A stretch of DNA of 64,000 nucleotides, taken from the NCBI GenBank assembly GCA_016748015.1, contig JAAOMT010000591.1, positions 199,532 to 263,531 of the forward strand. The letters run 5' to 3'. The translations under genes were made by a program, and so were the position numbers. Within the stretch, counting starts at the first letter, position 1; each line of letters begins with the position of its first letter. Below the pieces are notes generated by a model. The model was not told the origin of the DNA. It ran no database searches and was given only the letters and a program-made list of their open reading frames with translations. The stretch comes from Geosiphon pyriformis. Its lineage: Eukaryota > Glomeromycota > Glomeromycetes > Archaeosporales > Geosiphonaceae. Positions 22,189 to 33,714 of this stretch are shown here, piece after piece.

Positions 22189-24120
22189 CTGTTTTCAAAA
22201 AATTTTATAGTAAATTACTCTAATGCATCATGCTTTTACAAAATCTTTTGTTTGTTTTACTAATTATAAAGATAAATCACGAAATTGAAAATTACATCTA
22301 ACAAAGATTTCCTATTATTTTTATAGACAAAAAAAATTACAAACTCTAGCAAAAACACCAAATAAATACAACTGTTTATTTAAAAGAAACCAAGAGTTGT
22401 TTTACTTATTTATTTGTTATAATATTATATATTAGGAAATACTATTTACATACTATTTGGATCCACATTAATATTAATAGTAAAAACACTATTATTCAAA
22501 GTACTATTTCAAAATAATCAAAAAAAAGCCAAACTATTAAGAATCTACAGTAATTTTTTTGAAAAATTTAAATTACAACCAACAACATTATTAAAACTTT
22601 AATTACTATCATTCCAACCAAATTTCAGATCTACTAATTATTAAGAAAACACCAAATCAAAAAAAAAAGAAAACAGTAATTAGAGAAATAATAATCAAAA
22701 TCTGATTCTAAATAATCTTAAAGTTCAAATTCTAATTGTTCAAATTCAATAAAATCTAAACAATTTAAACCCAGCTTTTATTTTTTCAAAAAACTTATCT
22801 CCAATTATCTTGATTAATTTACTACTAATAGCATTAATTGTTATTCAATAGCAATTATAACAACAATTATTACTTATACAAATAACATATGTACTAATTG
22901 CCAAATTAAAAAAATTTACTGGCAAAGAAGACAATTTTCAAACATTGCTAAATAATATGACAAAAACCATTATAGCCAATAAATAAGATGATGTCAAAGC
23001 ATTTCAAGCCATTTTATATTTTTTTCAAGACACTGCCAACTCATGGTATTAGAATTTTGTAAACAAATTTTAAGATTTTAATGTGTTTAAAACTATATTT
23101 CTACAATATTTTAATGATTATAACAACATCAATTACCTATTAACTAACTTTATCACAATTAAGCAAAGTAATAATAAAGCAATTATTACTTACTTGGAAT
23201 GCTTTTATAGAAATTTGTGCCAAATTCAAGCAATCAATATTGATTATTTTACAGCAACACAGATTTTGAACCAGTTTATTTATAGATTATATAATAATTT
23301 ACTATAATAAGTATGCTTATTGCATTCAAATACTCTTTAAAATACAGTTATACATACCAGAGATTTTGAATTAACCAAACTTGAAGCCAATTATGTTCAA
23401 ACCATAAATTTAATAATGAACAAATCATCCAAATTGAATACTAAATTAAAGTAATTTGATAAAGCCATTAATCAGAAAATCAAGGAATATTTAGCTAATA
23501 ATCAAGCTATTTATTAGTCTTTACAATATCATAACAATTAAAAAAACTTCAATTATTTCTAAAATTAATTATGTTTATTATCAGCAAATTAACAATAGCA
23601 ACAAAAAATGCATAATTGTTACTACTAGATAAACAAGACTATTTAAAAGCAGATTATTATGCCAAATCTAATAATTTATAATTGGAAAACCAATATAAAA
23701 ATTCTAATTATAAATTTCAAATTCTGAATTACACTTTAAATTAAAAACAATATTAATATTAGTCTTATTACTCCCAAATAACACTATAATCTATATATAT
23801 ACTTTCAGTTTATTAAACTTCAGCACTAGTAATCTATTAATTGCAGCCACAAATAATTTATCAACTCTAACCAATTCAAATACTACCATAAAATCTAGCT
23901 TAAATATTAACTAAAAACCAAAAACTAAGAATTACTTACACATAACAAAATTGGAAATCAGTAATAATTATATACTAACTGATTTCTAGTTCCTTAAATT
24001 AAACATTAGAATTGTGCCCAAGAAATTTGAAAAATGGGTACACCCAAAACTTAAATTTCTAAAACTATTTAAGTCTTTTGGCTATAACAGAAAACAACTT
24101 ATTCAACAATCTAAAAACTA
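22189..24120 (+). pseudogene. Gypsy copy B: Gag remnant, 5' truncated
   Basis: Plus strand. It starts abruptly inside Gag: the TATAGTAAATTA block at 22205 corresponds to the TACAGTAAATTA block of copy C. Capsid is at about 22880-23510 (FKTIFLQYFNDYNNINYLL; AIITYLECFYRNLCQIQAIN, 23083-23307) and the zinc-knuckle region near 23580-23640. The 5' LTR and the first part of Gag are absent; copy F's LTR lies directly against it. Confidence 0.75.
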
Positions 24121-24660
24121 ATCACTAATCACTTATCAACAACATTTCACCAATAACTGTCACAAAAAATGAATTATTAGCTGCCATTTTTCTATTCAAG
24201 TTGAAAACCCAATTAAAAACCCTATTATTTAGTAAAGCTGCTCTTAATACCAAACTGATTACTGTTATATATACTGATACCAAAGTTGATAGCCACCTTA
24301 TTAAATTAATTCTTAATAGTGATTTAGCAGGCAGCATTATCACACAACAATTTATGAACCAATTAGGTTACTGAGTTAATTGTACTGTCAAGATCAGAAT
24401 TATTACAGCCAATAAAATAATAAAGACTCTTATTAGTGAAATTAATAACTTTTTCTTTAAAGTCAATGGCATCATTATGTTAATCAAAATTCTAATAATA
24501 GAAGTCATATAATACTAAGCTCTTGTTAGTAACAATTGGCTGTCTAAGATCAACATTGTATTTAACTAAACTATACAAAAGCTATCAATTAAAATAGTTA
24601 GTATACTTAAATACTAGTTATCTGCAGTCACTTTAAAACAATTTAATCACAATCACTAAT
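24120..24660 (+). pseudogene. Gypsy copy B: protease remnant
   Basis: Plus strand, colinear with the C and D proteases. The region upstream of the active site (KLITVIYTDTKVDSHLIK-type, 24245-24310) and the LILNSDLAGSIITQQFMNQL active-site stretch (24310-24365) are readable; the DSG is now NSD. Broken by stops. The minus-strand 72-codon frame over it is antisense. Confidence 0.7.
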
Positions 24661-25740
24661 AGAATTTGAGAATATAATAAACAAATCTACCTAAGAAGCC
24701 TATTAAGTTTTATAAGTTAACAACAATTACAATAAACTATTATCAATTTTATTCTGAGATAATAATAAAAAAGAAAAAAAAGAAAACAAACCTCAAACAA
24801 CCACTTTTACAAAAAAAACAAATAATAGTTAACATGTTCTATACTTATTAGAACCAAAAAAAAAACTGTTCTATATTTCACTTAAGTGTATCGACTATAA
24901 AAAAAACTTTCTTCCATAAAAGCTTGAATATTGCTCAAAGAAAACTATTGGATATATACCTTTTACTACTACAAATTGTATTATAGAAAATATTTTGGAT
25001 ATCCAAAATAACAAAGAAAGTAAAACAATGAACTATGTTTTATTTGTAAAGAAATCTTACTCAACAAAGAAATATAAAACAACATTTCTGGTTAAGAAAA
25101 GATATATGATATATTGTATTAATACACAATTCTTATTAATAACTGGGTAAGCAGAAAAATATTATTTAATGTTGTATAAAATTAAGCACTTTTATGTTTA
25201 AATAAATATTTACACAATAAAGATAAAATCTGGCAAATAATAAGTATTAAAGTTGAAGGCATTTTACCCAGTGAAATACTTGTCATTAAAAATAATCCAC
25301 TAGAACCTATTAAAACTGTTTTTATCTTAAATTCAGACAGCTTTTTTAACATTTTGAGTAATTTAAAACAATTCCATAAACACTACCAAGATTTAACATT
25401 CACTCAAAAAAAGCAAAAACAGTATTTAGAACAATTAAATACTAGATTCTGTAAATATTGTCTAATTCCTAGTGACTTCAAATATTGTGACAATTGTGAC
25501 TTTATTTACAATCTACTATTACACATAATCTATTCAATTTTTAAAAAAAAAACCAATCAGTAAATATGTATTAAAATCAAAATCAAAATTTAATTGTAAT
25601 TCAGACTCTGATAATAATAACAATAATGGTTCCAATTCTATCTACAATGGCAATAACAACAATTTCAATCTTAATTCCAACTCCAAACAATATATTATGC
25701 TCCCAAATCTTTTACAAAAGCAGAAACTTAAATAATTTAG
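24660..25740 (+). pseudogene. Gypsy copy B: Cys-rich region and Asn-rich linker
   Basis: Plus strand. The best-preserved part, 25354-25563, reads MSNLKQFHKHYQDLTFTQKK and then a clear zinc-ribbon-like CKYCLIPSDFKYCDNCD (CX2C-X9-CX2C, about 25450-25500). An Asn/Ser linker follows (25590-25680). The same segment with both cysteine pairs is kept in fragment G. Function unknown; position between protease and dUTPase as in C and D. Confidence 0.75.
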
Positions 25741-26580
25741 TAATAATAATAAGAGTATTATGTCAGAATGTGCACATAATACTAATATAGGATTTGATTT
25801 TAGATATTTAAGAAAAACTGCTATTAGATTAGAACCTTATTTATGCACTAACATAGATTTAAAATTAGCACTAAAAATTTTGGCAATAACAATAATCCAA
25901 TTAGCTTTTAGATCTAGTTTAGTAAAAAAAATATTAATATTAAAGAAGAAATAATTGATGCAAAATATGTAGAAAATATTATTGTAATACTATAAAACAA
26001 TTCAAAAAAAAAATACACAATTAAACCAAATAAAAAAATAGTACAGACAATATACTTGTCTTTGGTTAAAATAAATCAATTAGTATTAATAGGAATGAAG
26101 AAAAATTTAGAGATTACAGCAAAAAAAATACATAAATTCAGATCTACAAGTAGAATAAAAATACCAGTTAATATGATGAAAAAAAAATTATTAATAAGAG
26201 AGAAATTATCTCTACTAATTAATCTATTTTTATTTTACTATATAACCAGTATATGTTAATTATAGAAAAAAAAATAAAGAATCAACCCTAAATTTTTGAA
26301 GCAAAATCAAATATTTATGAGTCAGAAAAAATTGGCATTACCAATTTTTACATATTAGCCAAGAATTATAAATATATTAAGATCCTAATACATAATACAA
26401 CTAAAAATTCTATAGAATTACCAAATGAAATTATTATTAGATACTTAAGCATTGAAATTAAAAATCAACTACCAACAATTATTCTAGATTTTCTACAATT
26501 TTCTAGATATGTGAATATTATATTACAAATAATTTACAAATGAGAAAAGTGTTATTTATTACAATTAAAACAGTTAGAAT
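25740..26580 (+). pseudogene. Gypsy copy B: dUTPase remnant and linker
   Basis: Plus strand. Motif-1 region MSECAHNTNIGFDFRYL (25760), a motif-2-like IIQLAFRSSLVKK (25885-25925), the motif-3 region EEIIDAKYVENI (about 25945), the motif-5 region IHKFRSTSRIKIPVNMMK (26130-26180), and then the linker to RT (to about 26580). Broken by frameshifts and stops. Confidence 0.75.
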
Positions 26581-27470
26581 AAATAAACTTAAGAAATTTA
26601 GATTTACTTTAACATATACAACTTAAAATACTATTTAACAATTTTACTAATATTTTTATTAGTAAAAATGAATTTGACAGAACTAATATTATTTAGCATC
26701 AAATTAAAACTAGAGATATGATGTTAATTAAATAAAAAAAATACAAAATACTATTTGCCAGCTATAAAATTATTCAACAAGAAATTAACCAAATATTAAA
26801 CAACAGATTAATTCAATTATTAATAAGTTTATGATCTTTATCAGTAGTATTTGTTCCAAAAAAATTGGAAAAATCTGCTTTTGTGTAGACTATTGAAAAC
26901 TTAACAGTATTATTTATAAAGACAGCTATTTAACTCCATAAATCCAAAAATTATTCGATGTTTTTGGAAAAAAGAAATAATTTTTAATATTAAACTTAGA
27001 TAGTAATTCCTAGCAAGTAACTATAAATCTAACTGACAAAAAAAAGACAGTATTCATTACCAGAAAAAAAATTTTTGAATTTGATATTATGTTATTTAGT
27101 TTAACTAATGTTTTAGCCACTTTTTAATAGCTTATGGAAATTGTTTACACTAGATTGCTATGAAAATCTATAATAGTTTACTTAGATAATACCAATGTGT
27201 TTTTTAAAACATTTAACAACCATTTTCACCATTTTTAGCAAGTGTTTGAAAAATTAAAAAGAGTCAAACTAAAATTAAATGCTATTAAATGCTTTTTTGA
27301 GAAAACCAAACTCAAGTTTTTAGAATATGTTATGAGCAAAAACAGCATCAAAACAGATCCAGATAAAATCAAAATATTTAAAAACTTTTTAGTATTAATA
27401 AATCTTACAGAATTAAAAGCATTTTTGGAATTTACTAAATACTATTGCTGTTTTATTTAAAATTTTTCCA
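26580..27470 (+). pseudogene. Gypsy copy B: reverse transcriptase remnant
   Basis: Plus strand RT with the active site YLDN (27179-27190) followed by TNVFFKTF, and the thumb VFEKLKRVKLKLNAIKCFFE (27242 onward). Many stops; TGG codons of relatives appear as TGA or TAG. Confidence 0.8.
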
Positions 27471-28921
27471 AACTGACTCAACTATTTTACCAGCTCTAAA
27501 CAAAAAATGTTAAATATAAATAGACTGAAATTCAACAAAAAGTTTTTAATATTTTAAGAAAAAAGTTTATTTAAGCTTTAGTATTGATCTATTCAGATCA
27601 TAGTAAGCTATTTGAAAAGAACTATAGAACTCCAGCATTAGAATATTTAGTTATTTATTGGACTGTTATTAAATAAAAAAAATACTTGAATTAAAAGTTT
27701 GATATATACACTAATTACAAAAAATTGACATTAATTCAGAAACAAAAATTTGAAAACAATTACCATATAAGATAAAAAATAAAACTATCACTATTTAATT
27801 ATATTATACATTATAAAAAAAGAAAAAAAAACAGAAATGCTAATGGCTTATCATAAATGAGACAAATCTAAAAACATTTTAACTCAAAAATATAACAAAA
27901 AATAAATACACAAAAATATTAACAACTCTAACATTATATTAATACTCAATAGTTCAAAAAAAAATTATCTCAAAACAACAAAACAACATAAAACAACAAT
28001 TAAAATACTTTATTACTTACTAAAATATCCTATATTAAAAAAACAGAAAATATTCAAACCAGCTATTCAGAATAATTACAGAATTAGAAAAAGAAACAAT
28101 ACTATTTAACATGCATTCAGATCTAATAGCAGAACATTTTCATAAAAAAGCAACTATGAAAAGAACCAAAAAAATACTACTGGTTATCTATATCTCTAAA
28201 CATTATTTAATATATTCAAAATTGTGATACTTGTCAAAAAAAAGAAAAAACAAAACCCAGTAAATTATTAAGACTATTAAAGTGAAACAACTATTTAATT
28301 AAATTGGAATTGACTTAATTAAACTATTAATTATAACCAATAGAAGCAATTAATATATAACAGTAATCATAAACTATTTTACAAAATGGCCAAAAACAAA
28401 AGCAATTCAAAAAGCAGATGCAGAATTTGTTACCAAATTTGTACACTAATATTTAATTTGTTAACATAGATGTCTAAAAAAATTGTTATCAAACCAAGAA
28501 ACTCATTTTGTAAACAAAACATTAACAGAATTAAATTAAAGATTTGGAATTAAGAAACTATTATTATTATCATATTATTCACAAACAAATGGCTTAGTCA
28601 AAAAGTTCAACAGAATATTGTGTAAAATAATAGCCAAAATTCAAGAAAACCAAGAACAAATAAAATTTATTTATATTATTAGTAATATTTGTTTATTGAA
28701 CAATAAAGCAAAATACTATATAAGCAACAATATTTAAACTAGTTTATGATAAAACAGCAATATTACAAATTGAAATAAATATTAATATATATTTAATAGA
28801 GCCAAAAACATTGTTAAAAAAAACATATGACTTAATAAAAACTTTAGAAAACAAAAGACAAAAAGCAGCTGATAATATACAAAAGTTATAAGCAAAACAA
28901 AAAAAATAACATGATACCTAA
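27470..28921 (+). pseudogene. Gypsy copy B: RNase H and integrase remnant, left part
   Basis: Plus strand. RNase H remains at 27520-27750, including NYRTPALEYLVIYWTV; part of RNase H is deleted near 27610. The integrase zinc region (CDTCQ near 28230) and core (the LTKWPKTKAIQKADAEF stretch, 28380-28430; the SQTNGLVKKFNRIL stretch, about 28580-28620) are readable. The frame is cut at 28921 by a solo LTR and resumes at 29727. Confidence 0.8.
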
Positions 28922-29726
28922 TGTTATGAGAGAGTTTTTTTGGTATATTTTAATTGTTGATATCTCGTTTTAATTGCAATCAGTCTCTCATGAGTTTTTT
29001 AATTTTATGTGTTGGATATTAATAATAATATACTGAAAGTTTTCTCTTAATGTTGTAATATAAGTCTTTTCTTTAATTTTAGTTGTCTTTGTATGTTGTG
29101 TACTCTTTTTCAGAAACTAATCTGAAATCTATCTGCTGTCTGAGGTCTTCTCTGAAACTATCTTTGCAATTGCCTGATGTGTTTCTCTAATCTAAAAACA
29201 TAGAATATTAATGGCCTTTTCACAATTTTTCTAAGTATATAATAAAGTTTTTTCAATTTAATTAGTAATTACATAAATAATTTTAATCAGAGATTATTCT
29301 TCCAAAGGATTCAAAAATAGAATGATAGTTTCATTCACTAAAGAGTGTATATAAATTCTATTATTAATCTTGTAATTGTAATGTTCATTTAATTTATTAT
29401 TTTTATTAATTCTTTTTGAATAAAATTTTATTTAGATATTTGTTGTTTCGAATTGAAGCTGTTTTTTTTTATCATTAAAAACTATTGTATATATATATAA
29501 TTATTGTTTTACAAAATAACATCTTGTAATACTCTATTTCTGTTATTTCTAAATAGTGCTTGCTGCTATTGTAAAATAATGCTTGCTGCTTTTCCACAAT
29601 AGTACTTGCTGCTATTGTAAAATAGTGCTTGTTGTTATTTGTAAATCATTTTTTTTTATAAATTATTACTGTGCTATTTCATGATTGGCTAATTTATAAT
29701 TCTTATTAAATTCTTGAACTGTAATA
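28922..29726. repeat. Solo LTR inserted in gypsy copy B integrase (repeat copy 1)
   Basis: An 805-base unit starting TGTTATGAGAG and ending CTGTAATA, read as TGTTAC...GTAACA ends with C-to-T change. It splits the integrase tail: the left side ends catgataccTAA and the right side resumes ccagTTACTAAATAAACC, which together match copy A around 2146-2170. The flanks CTAA and CCAG could be one 4-base duplication altered by transitions. It contains a TATA-like AT run (about 29490) and four 23-base repeats (29557-29645). Related copies are at 31858-32702 and 39487-39853. Less AT-converted than its host. Orientation is uncertain, probably minus. Confidence 0.75.
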
Positions 29727-30060
29727 CCAGTTACTAAATAAACCAGTCAAATTTAAGATTGAAAACAAAATACTCTTATATTATACTAAAATAAAAAACC
29801 AATAAAGTGGAAAATTTGACCCCAAATAAAACAGACCATTTTACATTAAAGAAATTTTAAGAAATAAAACTTATGAATTAAAATAGAACAACAAAATTTT
29901 AGCTAAAACAATACATAGAAATTAACTGAAATTATATTATAATATAGCATTATTATTTATTAGTAATATTTTACAATTGAGAATACAATAAATACTAATT
30001 CAACCAAATAAAATTCCATGAAATTTGAAACCAATCATAATTATTAACATGAACATGTCA
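29727..30060 (+). pseudogene. Gypsy copy B: integrase C-terminal tail, right part
   Basis: Plus strand continuation after the solo LTR: the KFKIENKILLYYTK-like stretch, a GPY/F-like tail (about 29800-29850), then the segment that in A precedes the pol stop. Stops replace Trp and Gln codons. Confidence 0.75.
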
Positions 30061-30090
30061 ACTTAATTTATTAAAACAGAATATAAAGAA

Positions 30091-30710
30091 CTAATATACA
30101 CAACAAAGACAACTAAAAAATGAAAATTACAGACAATATCCACTTTTTAGTCCAACAATTATTTTAATTTATCAAACATCAAAAATTAAGCATAAAAATT
30201 ACCAAAACTTCAATAAAAAATACACATAAGACTGAAAAACATAGTAGATACTATAATAACAAAAATAAAGTTGTCAATAAAAACACTAAAGACAATAATA
30301 TTATATAGAAAATTAATGAAAAAAAAAATTGAAAACAATAAATACAACAATTTCCAAAAAACTTTTGCTATTATCACTTGGAACAAAAACTCTATATTTA
30401 GAACTTATATAGATAAAACAAGGTAAATATTTAATACAACAATATTACAACAAATAAAACAATTTATAGAAAAGAACAATCTACCTACATAAACATAAAC
30501 AATATACAAATTACAAGCAAAATTTTAAAACTGTCTGGAAATACTGTTATACTTAATTATAAATACAATAATCATTAATTAATTGGAAAAAATCACAAAT
30601 ACCCAACTCAAAAAATTACAGACCAAAATTGTTCAAGTAATCTTTAAAAAAAAATTATAGAGCTAATTCAAAAAGAAGATTTAGGAGATCTTAATAAAAC
30701 TTAATATTAA
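30091..30710 (+). pseudogene. Gypsy copy B: third ORF (ORF3) remnant
   Basis: Plus strand, same place and order as ORF3 of A and C. Readable pieces are the KMKITDNIHFLVQQLF-type stretch (30118 onward), FPKTFAIITWNK (about 30350), IEKNNLPT (30465-30490), TNTQLKKLQTKIVQVIFKK (30596-30650) and the final ...NI/QY-TAA (30708-30710), about a dozen bases before the LTR. Small indels make it shorter than the 660 bases of A and C. It supports ORF3 as an original part of the element. Confidence 0.65.
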
Positions 30711-30723
30711 AAGGAAAAAATAA

Positions 30724-31527
30724 TGTTACTTATAGAAATTAGGAATTATAATAGTAGATAAAATAGCCAATTAAAAATAGACATAATAAAAAGAGAAATT
30801 CCAAGATTCTTCTTAGAAAATTCCAGAATTTCTGTCAAAAGAATTAAAAAATTTCAAAAAATCTTGTATAACATAAATTATGTATATATAATAAAAGTAT
30901 TAAAAGCAAGAAATTTAAACAAAACAGTAGCTAACAATAACTACTTATCTTATACCTCTCTTTTTAAAAGATAGTTTTTTATAACTTAAAGTGAAATCAC
31001 ATTAATATCAATAAAAATATCATCTAATTCATGTTATTATCACTTAATTAAAAATATTAATTACTTTTTCTACTATTAACAACTCATATTAATAAATTTT
31101 AATACTTAATTACACTAAAACAATAGCTCTTAATTATGACTATTAATGAAATACTAATTTTTTATTTTTTATTTTTATTTTTATTTATTTAATTTATTTT
31201 ATTTTTTTGTTGTTTATTAATTAATTAAAAAAAATTAAGCACTAAGTATTTGTCATTAAAAATAGTCTGATAAAAGACCCAGAAACAAAGGTAAAAAACT
31301 TAAAAATAGCTTATTAGAAAGGCACAACTGTCAAAATAAACTTGTCATTATGCTGAAAAAAAAATTTACAAAAAAAACTATTAATTGAATCTCTGTTCAT
31401 TATATATAAGACTTAACCAAAATTTTTAGACTTCAAAATCTTCAAAAATCACCAATATTCTCAACTATTAAGCACTAAGTTATGGATTTGTTATTTGTTC
31501 TAATATCCTAAATAGTTACTTATAATA
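30724..31527 (+). repeat. 3' LTR of gypsy copy B
   Basis: About 804 bases, from TGTTACTTATAG directly after a purine tract to ACTTATAATA (decayed CTGTAACA). Contains a worn GAATTCC-like region (30790-30860), a TATA box (about 30885-30895) and the A/T-rich centre (31150-31240) shared with the A and C LTRs. Confidence 0.8.
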
Positions 31528-31694
31528 CTACCAGTTTCTTTTAACAAAATATTTAGATTATAAGCAGTTGTTCTTATAAGGAAAATAAATAAAACCACTC
31601 TAAATAAATTCTTTGACATTTAAGTATTATAATTACTTATAGCTTTGGCTATATATACAGAATTTTTCTCAATTAAAAATGACTACTTTAATAC
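31528..31694. other. Short unassigned interval between copy B LTR and LINE0
   Basis: AT-rich. One TATA-like string (about 31650) and no frame; I could not match it to the flanking elements. Confidence 0.4.
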
Positions 31695-33512
31695 CAATTA
31701 ATTAATTTGATTTGATTCAATAAATTCTATTACAGCTTTTTATTACAGTCCAATTAATTATAATCAGATTAATACTATTTAACCAAACTCAAAAAAAGTT
31801 ACAACAATCATTTTTTTTGGTATATCTATGAAAATTTTTTTGATAACTACAGTCTAATGTTATAAAATAGTTTTTTTAATATATTTTAATTGCCAATATC
31901 TTATTTTAATTACAATTAGTCTCTTGTAAGTTTTTCAATTCTATTTATATAATAATATTAATATTAATATTTATATTAAAGACTTTTTCTTAATGTTATA
32001 ATGTAAGTTATTTTTTAATTTTAATTGTTGTATATATTTATGTACTTTTTTTTAAAGACTGAACTAAAATTTATCTATTGTCTGAAATCTTCTTTGAGGT
32101 AATTTTTGCAATTGTCTAATGTGTTTTTCTAATTTAAAAACACAAAATATTAATAATCTTTAGCACTTTTTTTAATTTTTATAATAAAGCTTTTATCAAT
32201 TAATAACAATATAAATAATCTTGATTAGAAATTATTTTTTTAAGAAATTTAACTAATAAATAATACTTTTATTTAATAAATAATACAAATAAGTTTTTTA
32301 ATACTTTGAGTTGTGATAATTTAGTTTTTAATATTTTTTTCATTTTTTTTGATTAAAAGTTTTTATGGATATTTATTTTAAAAGTAAAGACTAAAAAATA
32401 AAGTAAAATTGTTTAATAAATTGTTTTTTTATGATTTGTTTTATGACTTGTTGTTTTTTTTAATATTAAAGCTATTATATATACATGTTTGTAATTCTAC
32501 AAGAAAACATATTGTAATGTTTTTTTTTCTGCTATTACCAATTGGGATTGGTCACTATTACAAACTGATACTTGTTATTATTGTAAGATGGTACTTGTCA
32601 CAATATTAATTATTATCTTTCTAGGATTATTATTGTGCTATATTATAATTAGATAATTTATATTATTTTATAATTTTTTTGTTAAATTCTTAAATTATAA
32701 TAGTAATCTGATCTAATTTCTTGTTTTTTAATATTATTGTTTATAATAATTACTTTTTTCTAAGTCAATAATACAGCTTTATTCATGTTTTTCTTTAATA
32801 TAAATGTAAATTTAATAATTTTTTCAAAATTTGAAAGAATAGTGGCTTCTTTAAAACCATTAATTATTGAAAAAAATTCTAATTGTCTGAATTTTGGCTT
32901 TTGCCAATTTGTTTTTTACTGCTAATAGATTGATATTCAAGACAAAAAAATTTTTAATAATTACTTCTATCTGAATTTTAATGATCTTAGAATTAATTCA
33001 TCTCTTGTCTAAAAATATATTGAGAAAAGTTAAATGAAGTTTTATTTTTTCTTTTATATTAAAGTTAAAAAAACCAAGAAAGACATTATGAATTATATTA
33101 ATACTAATCTTATTGGCTTTGAAAATAGTTATTGTCAAGTTTAAAAAAGACTTACTATTAATATCTTTTATAATAAAATTATTCTCATTATTATTAGATC
33201 TATTGTCCAAATCTGAATATATACTATTAAGACTTGACTTGACTAATAATATGTTTTTTTATTACTTGAGTATTTAATATTACCAAGAACAATCTTTTTT
33301 TTTTAAGAAAAAAACCACCAACTGGATCATAAAAAACCTCTTTGGGCATTTTTTTTAGACATGTTACTGCTTGAAGCAGCTTTTAAGTTTACAATAAAAG
33401 GGTTATTAAATTAAGAAATATTGACAATAAACAAGAAAAATAAAAAAACTTCTTTATCAAAATTATGCTTTTTGGGGAATTTGGGATGTAGGAGAAAAAG
33501 AAGTTTTGATGG
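31695..33512 (-). pseudogene. LINE0: decayed 5' part of a LINE (ORF1), interrupted
   Basis: Minus strand. 32703-33512 matches LINE1 51700-52482: ORF1 end-to-start readable as NRSNNNENNFIIKDINSKSF (33208 onward) and FLDKR (33000), then the 5' leader with the AAAACTTCTTT...AAGAAGTTTT stem (33440-33512). 31695-31857 matches LINE1 51530-51690 (the block around GCTACTGCGGCAATAATCAT). The two parts are separated by a repeat copy (31858-32702). ORF1 in this family carries RNA-binding functions; here it is destroyed. Its 5' end lies about 200 bases upstream of the gamma-tubulin start codon, transcribed away from it. Confidence 0.75.
31858..32702. repeat. Solo LTR inserted in LINE0 (repeat copy 2)
   Basis: Begins TGTTATAAAATAG and ends TATAATA; about 845 bases, colinear with 28922-29726 over its whole length, including the ATTGTCTAATGTG block (about 32110) and the repeat array (about 32540-32600, worn). 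It interrupts LINE0 at a point where LINE1 is continuous. Flanks CTAA and GTAA may be a changed target duplication. More AT-converted than copy 1. Confidence 0.75.
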
Positions 33513-33714
33513 TTTTTTTTAAACCCAATTGATTTTATATTCAAAATATTTAATAAATTAATTAAAACTAATTTACTTTACAAATATAAATAAATAAATT
33601 TAAATTTAAATTTAACCATTAAAAATTCTCGTTATCTGAGATCATCCTATATGCATAAATGATAATGCTCTTACAAAAAAAGATTACGCGCAAACAGCTT
33701 TGCAATTTATTGAA
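33513..33714 (+). promoter_or_regulatory. Gamma-tubulin upstream region
   Basis: The only spacer between the LINE0 5' end and the start codon, about 200 bases. AT-rich with a run of AAATTTAAATTT (33598-33615); a mixed-composition stretch (33650-33714, with CG dinucleotides) is probably transcript leader. If LINE0 is a post-insertion addition, the promoter must be compact or include old LINE sequence. No specific factor site recognised. Confidence 0.4.

Noticed and set aside
32409-32609. Small hydrophobic protein, 66 codons
   Set aside because: It lies within a solo LTR copy and is absent, by stops, from the better-kept copy at 28922-29726.
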